DNA from: Leptobrachium leishanense
Lineage: Eukaryota > Chordata > Amphibia > Anura > Megophryidae
Length of the DNA stretch: 64,000 bases
Assembly: GCA_009667805.1 (NCBI GenBank)
Contig: CM019063.1
Span: forward strand, 83,975,877 to 84,039,876
Direction of reading: 5' to 3'
Shown here: positions 43,811 to 56,711 of the stretch, piece by piece
How positions within the stretch are numbered: the stretch's first letter is position 1
Layout: each line of letters opens with the position of its first letter
The notes under the pieces: model-generated
What the model saw: the letters and a program-made list of their open reading frames with translations, nothing else
Told to the model about the DNA's origin: nothing
Databases searched by the model: none
Translations under genes and position numbers: made by a program

Positions 43811-43875
43811 TTTTTAATAGAAGTTAAGAATTCAGTGTTGTCCTCTGTGCCATCCGATTGGATCAAGATCAGCAG
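43811..43875 (+). CDS. msh3: MSH3 exon A (mismatch-repair MutS homologue 3)
   Basis: A 65-bp exon with acceptor 'tttgttttag' and donor G|GTATGT. It translates in frame to FLIEVKNSVLSSVPSDWIKIS plus two bases, matching the MSH3 segment that precedes the exon B region in vertebrates (E-V/I-KNS...P-DW-K pattern). It lies in the middle of MutS domain III (lever/clamp). MSH3 pairs with MSH2 to form MutSbeta, which recognises insertion-deletion loops in the nucleus. Split-codon phase (AG|T = Ser) agrees with exon B. The preceding exon is not found in the 43.8 kb to the left, so that intron is at least this long. Confidence 0.9.
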
Positions 43876-44187
43876 GTATGTTTGTTGAAGTCATAAATTC
43901 TTGTATGTTTACAGTATTGTCAGTTTTATTAGTTCAAAACCTACTAAAACTACAATAATGTCATTTATTTTCTTTGGAGACAAGTTTATATATTGTGACA
44001 GGATGATTAGGGGCAGGGTGCTAAAACACGGTTTTATCAGTAGGCGGATGGAGAAAACCCTCTTCCCTCGGTATAGGGTTAATCCTCACAGAAAACTGCA
44101 ACCACGTCCAGCCTTTGTTGTAGTGGGATGTGTTCAACATAAAAGGAGGTTCATTTTTTCTGAAACTCTCTTTAGTTCCCCTCATTT

Positions 44188-45237
44188 AAATAAATCAACA
44201 AATGGTGGTGGTGCGCTTACACCCCAAGAAAGAAGGGTCGCTGTATACAACCCTAGGGTTGGGGTATTCTCCCCAATACCCCAAAATCACAGTAAATAAC
44301 ACAAAAAAATAGGGTAGCGCTCCTTCAGATATAGAAAAACAAAAAAGGAGAAAAAAGGAGAAAAAATTATAATGCTTACACGACAAAGAGATGATGATCT
44401 TCTTGGATCGTCCCCAAAACTTCTTTCAACAGCAGAATGCGTGTATACGTCTTACATATACCTCAAGGAGAGAGGAAAAATTCATAGCGTAATAAGCTTA
44501 ATAAGTAACCAAGGAAGTTTAAAACCGCAAATCAACACTCACGGTTTGTGAGAGCTTCCAGCTCTCATATGATCGCCTTTTCAGGTGTTTAAGATAGGCC
44601 ACCTTATGCCCGATCTGCAGGTAGATGACTCCTTAGTGCTGGTCGACTCCCAATGTATTGATGCCCTGGGATACCCAGAAAACAGACAAAACTTTTTTGT
44701 TGTTTTTTCTTTTTTTAAAATTTTAAAAAGATTTTATTGCTCAATAAAATAAAACAAATGGTTCCACCATTTGTTTTATTTTATTGAGCAATAAAATCTT
44801 TTTAAATTTTAAAAAAAGAAAAAAACAACAAAAAAGTTTTTTGTTTGTTTTCTTGGGGTATCCCAGGGCACAATACATGGGAGTCGACAGCACTAAGGAG
44901 GTCATCTACCTGCAGATACGGGCAATTAAGGTGGCCTATCTTAAACACCTGAAAAGCGATCATATGAGAGCTGGAAGCCTCACAAACCGTGAGTGTTGAT
45001 TTGGCGGTTTTTAAACTTCCTTGGTTACTTATTAAGCTTATTACGCTATGAAATTTTTCCTCTTCTCCTTGAGGTATATGTAAGACGTACACGCATTCTG
45101 CTGTTGAAAGAAGTTTTGGGGACGATCCCAAGAAAAGATCATCATCTCTTTGTCGTGTAAGCATTATAATTTTTTCTCCTTTTTTCTCCTTTTTTGTTTT
45201 TCTATATCTGAAGGAGCGCTACCCTATTTTTTTGTGT
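44188..45237. mobile_element. Foldback element: ~0.94-kb hairpin flanked by a 15-bp duplication
   Basis: The arms 44298-44762 and 44766-45237 are near-identical inverted copies separated by only about 3 bp ('tggttccacca' centre). Outer sequence 44188-44297 belongs to the insert as judged by the 15-bp direct repeat TAGTTCCCCTCATTT at 44173-44187 and 45238-45252. A 15-bp duplication and an A/T-rich edge ('aaataaat') resemble LINE-driven insertion, not cut-and-paste. No conserved ORF; the ORFs inside are mirror images of the palindrome. Confidence 0.85.
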
Positions 45238-45252
45238 TAGTTCCCCTCATTT

Positions 45253-46140
45253 GTTGATGATTTCCAAAAAAAAACCCGTTAGGTTCGGGCCTATAGGAAT
45301 TTTCCTGTACTTATTTTTTTGTCTATGTACGTTAACTCTCAATGATGTCCAAAATCCCTATAGGATTGATGTTTGGGCAAACTTTACCTAACCTGATTAC
45401 ATGTTTCTTATAGGAGCAACAACTGTAATTATGAATTTTTATTAGTGTATCCACTGATAACTAGTTGCTGCAGGACACGCCACCACAAGCACCTTCCCTC
45501 AAGTATTTAAGTTCCCCAAGTGAAGATTAGATAACGTAAAAATGCAGTGCAACCTGTTACTTCCAGCAGCACCAAGCACCGCCGTGAGTTTCAGCTCCTG
45601 GAATCCCTAGGACTCCAAGCAGTTCTGCATGTCTCAGACTTGTGTGCTCACTCACGAGATCGTGGAGGGAGACTGGTAACTATTTCTTTCCAGTTTCACT
45701 CTGCTCCATATGCTGCCCTCTTCACTGTGGGACAAGAGGTAAATAAGGGATTTTTAACGTGGGTTCTGATCAGTGGTGTAACACCAGCTTTTATGAGATG
45801 GTATTTCTGTGAGAGATATCGTCTCACGAATGGAAGTGCAAGCACCTTGGAGTAGCTTGCGCTTCCATTCCGAGGCATAAATTAATGAATCCTATACAAG
45901 GTGTAGGAGACATTACTCTGCAGTAAGGAAGCACTACACTTGAGACTCAAGCTTAGTTTATGCCGAAAGTGGAATAGCGATTCCAGACGATGAAATAACT
46001 TCTCACGACGTGATGTATAATGTCTCAAAGTTATCTTCTCTCCAACCTTGGAATAGGACCCTAAATATTCATCTCCCTCATTATTTTGTGCAATTTATTT
46101 ACTCTAGGTGGCAACAAGCCATATCCCTTGAAAACATGTT
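45253..46140. other. msh3 intron, nothing recognised
   Basis: No repeat termini, domains or exon-like segments seen. The ORF near 45547-45855 has no recognisable motif. Confidence 0.5.
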
Positions 46141-46572
46141 GGGCTCTATCACCTGGTGTGAGCTAACCCTAGCGTCAGCCTGTTTTCGCGTTAGTGCCAG
46201 GTAAATTTAATCTAGCGCCGGACCAACAGATCGTTTGCCTCTTGCTAGAAACTGCAAAATCCACTTAGCGCTCGATAATTAACGATACGTAGCGCGAGCT
46301 TACTGTACTTACCGCATCCTATACTTAACAGGGGAAGCGCTAGAGATCATTTGCGCTATTCTAACCAACAGATTGCTTGGTCCCGGCGCTAATTTCTACA
46401 CGTACGCTAATCGAAAAAATTTACCTACTGCTCAACCCTGGTGTTAACTGTCAGAAAAGGAAGAAAAAAGGAAAAGAAAGAAAAACTCTACAGTCCTTGC
46501 CAAAAATTAACAGGCAATTGAAAGGAATGCAACACAGGTGTTCTCTTGGCTCGCCGGATGTAGTTTATGTGT

Positions 46573-46975
46573 AAAGGATGCACTGTATGGTTAAACCGGC
46601 ATGCTTTGGGGAAACGTGAGAAGATGCATTGTATAGGAAAACCTGCCGTGTGTGAAGCCCATAGGATTCAATGTAAAAAATATTATCGTTTTTATTCTTT
46701 ATTTATTCAACCATTTATTTTTTTAATCTGCAGAAAAAAGCCTTTTTATTTATTGAATTTTTAGAATTTATTACGTATTTTTTCTGGATTTTAAATAAAG
46801 GTGACATTTGGGATTACAATTTTTTTTTAAAATCAAGGCTTTTATGCACTGGAACGCTTTTTTTTTATTTAAAAAAAAAAATTGACCGTACAGTGCATCT
46901 TCTCACAATACCCCAAAGCACGCCGCTTTAACCATACAATGCATCTTTTCACCTTTCCCCAAAGCACAGTGCCAA
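46573..46975. repeat. Inverted repeat of a ~51-bp unit around an AT-rich core
   Basis: The left arm has one unit ('gcatgctttggggaaacgtg', 'gaagatgcattgtat'). The right arm has nearly two units in inverse orientation. The ~250-bp spacer is very AT-rich. Confidence 0.7.
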
Positions 46976-46989
46976 CTATATTTATTAAA

Positions 46990-47095
46990 ATTCTTTATAA
47001 GTAAATAAATTACCAGGAAGGATACATTGAGATTTCTCTCGTTTTCAAGTATGTCCTGAGTTCAAGAAACATTGAATTGTTACAGAAATACAAAG
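46990..47095 (-). mobile_element. LINE-B 3' end fragment
   Basis: 'accaggaaggatacattgag', 'ctcgttttcaagtatgtcct' and 'gttacagaaatacaaagt' match 18957-19045, preceded by the same AAATAAAT-type tail. A severely 5'-truncated copy. Confidence 0.85.
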
Positions 47096-47460
47096 TTACA
47101 AGTACTTATACAGCACCAACAGATTCCGTAGCTCTTTACAATGTGGAAGCACAAACAGCAGACTTACATGATACAAGAGGAAATGCTGGGGTAACTGAAA
47201 CAAATGGGAGCTGAGGGAAGGTGAAACTGGTCGCCAGAAGAAAATCGTGGGGATTGCATGGGAAGGACTAGAAGTTTGGGCTTAGTAAGAGTAATTAGCG
47301 AGAGAAGTGGAGACAGCTGGAAAGGAGAGCTGAAATTAGGGACCGGCTCTGGGTCGGCAGGTGGATGGGGAGAGTGGGTTGGGGCAGCAGAGGGAAGAGA
47401 TGGAGTTGAGTCTGTGAGTATGCTGTTGAACTAGAATGAGTTTAGTGACCATGCACAGAT
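47096..47460 (-). mobile_element. Degraded L2-like LINE 3' region
   Basis: 'acagcaccaacagattccgt' plus 'agctctttacaatgtgg' resemble the 3' end of L2-type elements (compare the 'gcgccagcatattccgcagc' at 7070). Further homology is faint. Confidence 0.45.
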
Positions 47461-47819
47461 AGCCACTATTTACAACTTGTGAGGGGAGGGAGGAGGGAAA
47501 AACAAACCAGGGGCGGACTGACAACTAATGGGGCCCCTTGTGCCGCTCCCACAGGAGGCCACCCATACAAAAGCCCACCCCCTACAACGCAACACCCACA
47601 TGTACATTGTTGTGCTAAAGAATTTATTTCTTAACTCATTAAAATAATCGTTTTGAAAATTGTGTGACGAAAATCCACTTAGACCCAGCAGCAAATTGGG
47701 GAATTCACTGTGCGCCCCCTTCAGACTTACAGATGGCCACCGCTCTGCTGCAGCAGCCGTCACCCACCCATTGCAGCTAAGGCTGCGCTGCCGCACAGAA
47801 ATCCTTGTGACAAATGTGG

Positions 47820-48245
47820 GAAACCTCCAATCACTTTAAATGATACTGTACATTACTGATACACTGCACATTACAGAGCTCCACAGAAATTAAACTCACC
47901 GTAATGTGCAGTGTGTATGAGCGTATCACAGCAATAAAACTCCTACACACCGCACATTATTGTGAGTTTTATTGCAGTGGAGCTCTGTGATAAACTCATA
48001 CACATCACACATTACTGTATCACAGAGCTCCACTGCAATAAAACTCACAATAATGTGCGGTGTGTAGGAGTGTGGTTTATTGCTGTGTTACTCTGATACG
48101 CTTATACACATCACACATTGCTGCGAGTTTTATTGCTGTGGAGCTCTGTGATACAGTAATGTGCAGTGTGTATGAGTATATTACATTGCTCCACTGCACT
48201 AAAACTCTCAATAATGTGCGGTGTGTTTGAGCGTATCACAAAGCT
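47820..48245. repeat. Complex inverted/direct repeats
   Basis: 'gagctctgtgata', 'aataatgtgcggtgtgt' and 'cacacattactg' recur several times in both orientations, so alternative hairpins can form. Confidence 0.8.
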
Positions 48246-48254
48246 CCGCAGCCA

Positions 48255-49560
48255 CCCCCCAGCAGGCCCCCTTCACTTTATTGCCCCTTAGCAGCCCCCT
48301 CTCACTTTATTCCTCCCCCCTTCACGTTATTCCCCCTCTCCTCACTTTATTCCCCCTCCTCACTTTATTCCCCCTTAATTTTATTCCTCTGCCCCCTCTC
48401 CTCACTTTATTCCCCATCTCACTTTAATTCCCCCTCCTCATTTTATTCCCCTGCCCCCTCTCCTCATTTTATTCCCCCGTTTTACTTTATTTCCCCCCTT
48501 CTTCATTTTATTCCACTGATGCCCTCTCGGCTCTCCTCACTTTATTCCCCCATCTCACTTTAATTCCCCTCCTCATTTTATTCCCCTGCCCCCTCTCCTC
48601 ATTTTATTCCCCATCTCACTTTATTTCCCCCTTCTTAATTTTATTCCCCTGACGCCCTCTCCTCACTTTATTTCTCCCTCCTCATTTTATTTCCCCCTCC
48701 TCACTTTATTCCCCCTTCATTTTATTCCCCTGCTGACCCTCTCTCCTCACTTTATTCCCCCATCGTTTTCTGACCCCCTCTCCTCACTTTATTCCCCCAT
48801 CCATTTCTGACCCCCCTCTCCTCACTTTATTCCCCCATCCATTTCTGACCCCCCTCTCCTCACTTTATTCCCCCATCCATTTCTGAACCCCCCTCTCCTC
48901 ACTTTATTCCCCCATCCATTTCTGACCCCCTTTTCCTCACTTTATTCCCCCATCCATTTCTGACCCCCTCTCCTCACTTTATACCCCCATCCATTTCTGA
49001 CCCCCCTCTCCTCACTTTATTCCCCCATCCATTTCTGACCCCCCTCTCCTCACTTTATTCCCCCATCCATTTCTGACCCCCCTCTCCTCACTTTATTCCC
49101 CCATCCATTTCTGACCCCCCTCTCCTCACTTTATTCCCCCATCCATTTCTGACCCCCTCTACTCACTTTATTCCTTCCATCCATTTCTGACCCCCCTCTC
49201 CTCACTTTATCCCCCATCCATTTCTGACCCCCCTCTCCTCACTTTATTCCCCCATCCATTTCTGACCCCCCTCTCCTCACTTTATTCCCCCATCCATTTC
49301 TGACCCCCTCTACTCACTTTATTCCTTCCATCCATTTCTGACCCCCCTCTCCTCACTTTATTCCACCATCCATTTCTGGCCCCCCCTCGCCTCACTTTAT
49401 TCCCCATCCATTTCTGACCCCCCTCTCCTCACTTTATTCCCCCATCACTTTCTAACCCCCCCTATCCTCACTATTTTCCCCCATCCATTTCTGCCCCCCC
49501 CCCATCTCCTCACTTTATTTCCCCCTTCCTGACTTTATTCTCTCCTCCTCACTTTATCAC
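48255..49560. repeat. ~37-bp minisatellite, strongly strand-asymmetric
   Basis: From ~48770 about 20 regular units of 'ctcctcactttattccccca' plus 'tccatttctgaccccc'. Before that are shorter irregular units. The + strand is almost entirely pyrimidine plus A, with hardly any G. Non-coding. Confidence 0.95.
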
Positions 49561-50215
49561 CCCCCAAAAAAAATCTCACGGCCTCCTTTGTGTCCTCCGG
49601 CTCCAGGTGCAGGCTGGCTGGCTGGGCTGGACCTCTGGAGGCTCTTATGGCAGATACGCACGGCACCATTTGCCTTTGTTCTCTCCTGCCGCTGCAATGC
49701 ATCACCGGCCACTACACATCACCGGCCACTACACATCACGTGATGCAGGGGGCGGCGTCAATGCAGCGTGTCCAGCTCATAGTTTTAATGTGGGAGGCAC
49801 GCTGCGTTCTGGATGTGGGAATTGGAGGCAGGCTACAGCGACTGCGTGACATGCGTGTGCAGTGCACAGCTGGCTCAGCCCGGCCGTCTGGCTGCACAGA
49901 TTTAAACAGCTCCAATACCGGAGCTGAGGGGGAGCGAGAAACAGGCGGCTGCAGGGCCCGCTGAGCTAGCCAGCCCAGCACATCCCAAGACCATGCCCCT
50001 ACCAATTCGCGGGCCCTTGGGTAGTGCCCAAGTGCCCGATGGGTCAGTCCGCCCCGGTCATAGCGTTTCCTTAGCATAGTGCTAATGAATCTTGTACATG
50101 GACTACCGTGGACACAGTGATATGTTGGTGGGTTGTCAGACACTACCTTTTAGCGACTCGCGCTAGATTTTTCATGTAGCATTGGCCTTTTAGCTCACAC
50201 TAGCTGATAGAGCCC

Positions 50216-50688
50216 GTCATTTTTTTATGGTATTGAATTTTATTATATCTTCTGTTGGAGCAGTCTGGAACCGGTTCGACTCTTCTGACAACACCCCCCC
50301 CTTCTCTCTTATCTTATAACACGTTTACTGGTGAATTACATATGACCATTTTATTATGCAGTTCATCAGGCAGTTCATGCTTTCAAAAGCATATGAAACA
50401 CTTTTAAAAAGCATTCTTTGCTCGATTCACCATAGTAACCTGGTGCTCTATTTACAGTAAAGTATATCTGAAACAACAGCACTTCGTTTTTACCATAATG
50501 AAAGTATCCTCTTTTTATTATTTTAGTCCACTTATTCCAAGGCTTAGTGTGAATAAAAATGAGGTCTGTTATAATTGTGATTAAATAACAGATTGCTTAG
50601 TAACCTTGATTTCTTATTTCATACATACATGTTTGTATATATATATAAAATATATGTATATAACATTTCTCTCTTCTCTCCATTTTAG
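50216..50688. other. msh3 intron, 3' part, with exon B splice acceptor
   Basis: AT-rich. Ends with the polypyrimidine stretch 'ctctcttctctccattttag' of exon B. Confidence 0.6.
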
Positions 50689-50805
50689 TACAAAATCTGT
50701 CGGCCGTTTCCATTCTCCTTTTATTGTTGAAAATTACAGACATCTGAATCAGCTCCGGGAGCAGTTAGTCCTTGACTGCAATACTGAATGGCTCCACTTT
50801 CTCGA
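50689..50805 (+). CDS. msh3: MSH3 exon B
   Basis: A 117-bp exon with acceptor 'ctctccattttag' and donor GA|GTGAGT (consensus). After completing a Ser codon with exon A, the frame reads [19 protein letters not shown] and then [19 protein letters not shown]. This is strongly conserved in vertebrate MSH3 and unlike MSH2 or MSH6. It is part of the lever/clamp helices of the MutS core, just before the ATPase domain. Introns on both sides are full of transposons. The exon itself shows no damage. Confidence 0.96.
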
Positions 50806-50914
50806 GTGAGTCTCTCAAACAATTCTATAAGTCTGTGCTACTGGCGGGGTGTAGTGACTTCATGCTTTGTAAAGTGTTTGCTGGACCGAAAGAGGAGTAA
50901 TTGACTATTTATTT

Positions 50915-51075
50915 TTGTTATCATTGTTTATATAGAGCCAACAGTTTTCACAGGCACTTTACAATTAGCAATTGGAATGAGACAAAATTACAAATAAACA
51001 TAGGCACAAAACAAGAGGTATAGAGGGCCCTGCCCGGAGGAGTTTACAATCTAGGGCAGGATTAAGGTGGAGTAA
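50915..51075 (-). mobile_element. L2/CR1-like LINE 3' fragment
   Basis: 'tttatatagagccaacagtt' plus 'gcactttacaattagcaatt' and 'ggaggagtttacaatctagg' are hallmark 3' UTR blocks of vertebrate L2-type LINEs. Too short to carry coding sequence. Confidence 0.6.
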
Positions 51076-51197
51076 GACCAGAGGAGTTTTATTGCTGGTC
51101 AAGATCACTAGCGTTTCAGAAACAATGAGGGCATGAAAGTGACATTGTGATGTGAGGCTAGGTCTCTTCCCTCCTGGATTTTCACAATCAATTGATA

Positions 51198-52815
<1,618 letters not shown>

Positions 52816-52817
52816 TA

Positions 52818-53828
52818 GATGATGCACGAACGCTTCCTGTAGACCTCTACATATACGTATATATGTCAAAAGTGACAAGACAGGCAAATTCTGTTTTGTA
52901 CACGTCCTAGGGCTCTAGTCCATTTGAGCTGATCATAGAGAGCCGCTAATGGCAGAATTGTATTGCGATTGACTACATTATCATGTACTCTTACAATATA
53001 TGTACTGTATAATAGAAGCTACTGATACAGCAGCAGTGCCACCATTGGTTTCGTCTCCTGGAGTCTTGTGAAAGAGGAACCGCATGTTCTGCAGATAGAG
53101 ACAGGGAACTATTTGTTCTCATTGTTCTTCTTGCAATAGTGAGAGGTGACAATAGACGTGTTTCATAGGACTAGAGGTAAGTAAGGAATCTAATGATTTA
53201 TTTATTTTGTTTGTGTGTTAAATAAATGATTTTGCTTTTGCAAAATCACCATCAGCTATTGGCAGCCGGTAATTAAAATTTTTTTGTTTTTTAGCCCGCC
53301 TGCCACCAAGAATAACTAGCAATGCTGTTTCAAAAGTGTAAAAGCCGTAACCTACAGTAGGCATTTCTAACAGTCAAACTGCAACAAAGGTTTGTGGTTT
53401 GACTACAGTAGCAAACGCTGTTTTCTTTTCCTCGTTTTTAGCTTAGGGTCTTTAAAAGCTCAGCTCTTTTCCAGTATAATGGGCTCCTTCTTGGCTCTTT
53501 TGGGCTGACAGGAAGCAAAAGGGACTACCCCAAGATGATTGCATTACTAGCATACACACATCCAATCATAGGCCTGTCAGTGCAAAAGCATTGAGATAGT
53601 ATGGGCAGACAATAACTTGTGACACAACAAAAGATGCAAAGAATAAAGGCAATAGTGTAGTTCTGTCATATGAAGAGAGCTCTCCACCCTCCTATATGCA
53701 TGTTCTGCGCACCAAACATAAAATATAGAGCGGCTTATCTGACTGAGGTCTCCCAATGGATCAGCAATACATGATCTTTAATGCATATAAAGATAAAAAG
53801 AATACATACGGTGTTGTATACCGAGATC
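52818..53828. other. msh3 intron, nothing recognised
   Basis: No repeat termini or coding domains identified in about 1 kb. Confidence 0.5.
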
Positions 53829-53831
53829 TAA

Positions 53832-54258
53832 GGCTAGGGTCAAACGAACCCATTATTCGCAGCGACAGTCAAAAGGTGCATCCGAACGCATTGACGTCTT
53901 TTTTCACGGAATGCGCGAAAACGGTCATACGATGCGCATTTTTGTGCGTGATTTGTTACGGATCCAAACCAGGAAACTTTGGGTGTCTGGACATTATGTT
54001 GGCCGGACATGAGCAGCGTCTGACGTCTCCTAATCACGCACACACGCCGCTATGCGGGCGCAGCACACTCTGTACGTCAGTACTAGCGGTTCTGCGTTCT
54101 CGAAAAAATGTGTTTGTTTGCCGCTTGCATTGCGCCGCCGGACTTTCATGCGGCCGTTCTTCGTATATTGGCCGTCATTTCCTGTCATTTGCTGCTACTG
54201 CGGCCGTGATTAAGTGCGCCTAAACACATGTTAAAAATGCTTTAGTCTGACCCCAGCC
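53832..54258. mobile_element. Harbinger-like MITE, 427 bp, copy 3
   Basis: TIRs GGCTAGGGTCAAAC / GTCTGACCCCAGCC; TAA duplications at 53829-53831 and 54259-54261. Same length and orientation as copy 2. Its interior carries several CpG-to-TpG/CpA differences from copies 1 and 2. Confidence 0.87.
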
Positions 54259-54261
54259 TAA

Positions 54262-54858
54262 GTGTATAGCCCTGTGTGCAGTGCTTTTCCTTACCTCGTC
54301 TGGTCTGGGTCTTAATGCTTTTTTTCAGATATTGGGGGCAATCCGATACAGATCAGTTAAGTGAAACTGATTGAATCCCTCCCAGGCTGCGCAGCACGAG
54401 CTGATTGACAGCCTTCCAGGTAGAGAGAAAACCTCTGCCCTAAAGGGCTCTCACAGACCCCAGGGATAGTAGATAAGGGTAGGAGACTCAGAGCGCTAAT
54501 TAATGTGGCCATGGAGGTTAGTGTGTTCCTTTAAGATAAAGTTATCCTAGTCATGATAAAATGTTCCTGGTCCTACTCCCACTGCAGTGCTATGGTTTTA
54601 GTATTCTGATTGACGAGGCTATTATACGCCTGGAATTCCTAGCCTTTTGATGCGTTAAGCATTTTGACGTTTTGTCTCCAGAGATTAGTGCTTTCCATGT
54701 TCATCCTGGTATTTGACATGTTACATGTCGCCCGTGATGTTCCCTATCTTTGTGTGATCACTATCATTTCATACATATAGTAACATATAGCTGTATGTAC
54801 ATCTATATATTAACACGCATTCATTTGTTGTGTGTAGTATTTTTTGTACTATGGTTTC
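54262..54858. other. msh3 intron, nothing recognised
   Basis: Unique AT-rich sequence. Confidence 0.5.
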
Positions 54859-54862
54859 TTAA

Positions 54863-55943
54863 CCCTTTCGCTGCTGAGGCTTTTCCCGCCCCTGTGCTGA
54901 GGTCATTTTTACTGGTTTTGCTCATCATGTTTAAACGTGTTTTGAAGGCTTATTTTAGTATATGACCCAGACATATTATATATCGTTCTTTCCGTCAGAC
55001 TCGGCAGATTCAGAATATGTCATTATTATATGTATACGTCATGACCTGTCTGTATATTATAACAAAAAATGCAATAAAATATGATTTTTCAATAATTTAC
55101 AATGTGTAAAGTGTTTTTTTTAACATTTTAACATGCAAGCAATTGCGGTTATATTTTGTATGGGGTGCGCTTGTTAAAAAAATTAGAGATGGGGTCTCGT
55201 TACATTTTTTTTGGGGAAAATTACACGATTTTTAACAAACGCACCGCATACAAAAATCGTTAGTGCAGCATCATTGTTCACATTATAATTGAAATGGGAA
55301 CAATATTGCTGCATTAACAAACCATAAAAAAGAAAAAAAACTTGTTTATTTTTTTTTTATAATTGTTTTTTAAATATTTTTTTATTTTTATTTTTAATTT
55401 TTTTTTTTTTTTACAAACTTTTACACTTTCGTGTTTGGTATCGTTGGAACGGCCATGCTCTGGCCGATCCAACAATATCAAGCTTTAACCCCTAGCTGCC
55501 ACGGATCGGGAGATAGGGAGTTCATTGGAACTCCCTATCTCCACCATTGGTGGCAGCTAGGCGTTAAGTCCAGGACTGGCGTCATCGTGCTATGCAGGCT
55601 GTGCCCTTCCAAATGGTGCCTGGGTTAACCTCCGCAACGCCGCCGATCGGGAGGGAGAGAGGTCCGAAGGACCTCCCCCCCTCCCTTTCAGGCGCGTCCT
55701 CCGCACATGCGGGGGGGGCCTGAATTAGGTGTCATCGCGCCCCCGCGATGACACCTAATTAGCCCGGCGGCAGTTCCGGATGCTGGGCTGACATCGAGGA
55801 TGTCAGCCCGCACCGGGGGAGCCAGCGATCGGCCGGAACCCGGCCGAACGCTGACCCCAAAGGCTGGACGCGCTGAGCGCGTCCACCGCATGGAACGTGA
55901 CATGCGGTTGGACGCGCTGAGCGCGTCCACCGCAGCGAAGTGG
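54863..55943. mobile_element. piggyBac-type non-autonomous element, 1081 bp
   Basis: Flanked by TTAA (54859-54862, 55944-55947). Termini CCCTTTCGCTGC and GCAGCGAAGTGG are inverted at 10 of 12 positions. TTAACCCTTT starts are characteristic of frog piggyBac families. The left half is AT-rich; the right half is GC-rich with hairpins (the 'ctagctgccac' pair near 55490-55560 and a repeated 'ttggacgcgctgagcgcgtc'-like block at 55865-55930). No transposase. Confidence 0.8.
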
Positions 55944-55947
55944 TTAA

Positions 55948-56603
55948 AGGGGCAATACAGTAAATTGTGAGCTTTACCTAAATTAACTCTAAATACTAAA
56001 ACAAACATTTCCCTTGTTTACATCTAATAATTCTATTTAAAAAGTCTCTGCAGACTTCGTTGGCATTTGTTACCTGCCAAGTTCAGAATTTGGGCTTAAG
56101 AGGTTATTCACTAACCTCCGAATTGGCCCCAAATTGCACTTTTATCTAATTTTTAGGTGACGTTTTTGTTATTTTTTTAAAAGCCTGTTTTCATAACAGA
56201 CCTTTTTATTATTTTTTAAAGAACTTTTTTATTATTTGGGCACATTTTATTGGTTTTATACTACTATTAAGAATACGATTTGTTTTTTTGCAGCTCAGAA
56301 GTCCAATAACCGCTGAGTCCAATAACTGCTTAGGCGACTCCAGTTTTGGCAAAACACGGTGACCATTCGCATAAAAGTGAATTCACAGGCTTTCTGGCAA
56401 ATGGACTCGCCGAAATGCACCGAAATGCACGGCGCCGGAGTTGCATGCAATTTCAGTGCTTTGTGAATAGACTCTTTAGTTTAGGTTTTAGAATTAAGAG
56501 AATAGGTTACATTAACAGTTTTGATGTTTGATTGTTAAAAAAGTGCTATTTTTTTAACATTGTTTTGCCTATGCATTGATGTTTTCTATTGATTTTATTT
56601 TAG
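55948..56603. other. msh3 intron ending in the exon C acceptor
   Basis: AT-rich; the last bases 'ttgattttattttag' form the acceptor. Confidence 0.6.
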
Positions 56604-56711
56604 TAAATTTGGAGAACATTATCACTCCATATCTAAGGCTGTTAATCACTTAGCAACTGCTGACTGCCTCATGTCTTTGGCTGAAGTGGCAAAACAAGGT
56701 GATTACTGCAG
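56604..56711 (+). CDS. msh3: MSH3 exon C
   Basis: A 108-bp exon with acceptor 'gattttattttag' and donor CAG|GTAATC. After completing an Asp codon with exon B (GA|T), it reads [20 protein letters not shown] and then [15 protein letters not shown], ending in a split Arg/Ser codon. This corresponds to the end of the MSH3 clamp/lever region leading into the ATPase domain. The next exon (start of the P-loop domain) is not found before the window ends, so the following intron exceeds 7.2 kb. Gypsy-B sits antisense in it. Confidence 0.96.

Larger units (their letters stand above)
47507..50057. mobile_element. TIR element carrying a pyrimidine minisatellite
   Basis: Ends 'ccaggggcggactgac' and 'gtcagtccgccccgg' are inverted copies. 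The CAGGGGC-type terminus suggests hAT, but no 8-bp duplication is visible. The left part has nested inverted repeats (47820-48240), the middle a 1.3-kb minisatellite and the right end is CpG-rich. Non-coding. Confidence 0.6.
46141..50215. mobile_element. Probable TIR element, 4.1 kb, with nested insertions
   Basis: Left end GGGCTCTATCACCTGGTGTG; right end is its inverse (ctagctgatagagccc), matching about 23 of 26 bp. Subterminal blocks with 'agcgcgag' / 'ctcgcgct' support a shared origin. No clear target-site duplication. Inside lie a LINE-B 3' fragment and another TIR element. No transposase. Confidence 0.45.

Noticed and set aside
44298..45237. ORFs of 63-120 codons within the large hairpin
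   Set aside because: They mirror each other across the palindrome and lack known motifs.
48255..49560. CRISPR-like array of regularly spaced units
   Set aside because: The 'spacers' are the same repeat; it is a eukaryotic minisatellite in an intron.
47470..50143. ORFs of 108-135 codons around the pyrimidine minisatellite
   Set aside because: They lie in TIR-element ends with CpG-rich or simple sequence; no domain, and no support from the neighbouring msh3 exons.
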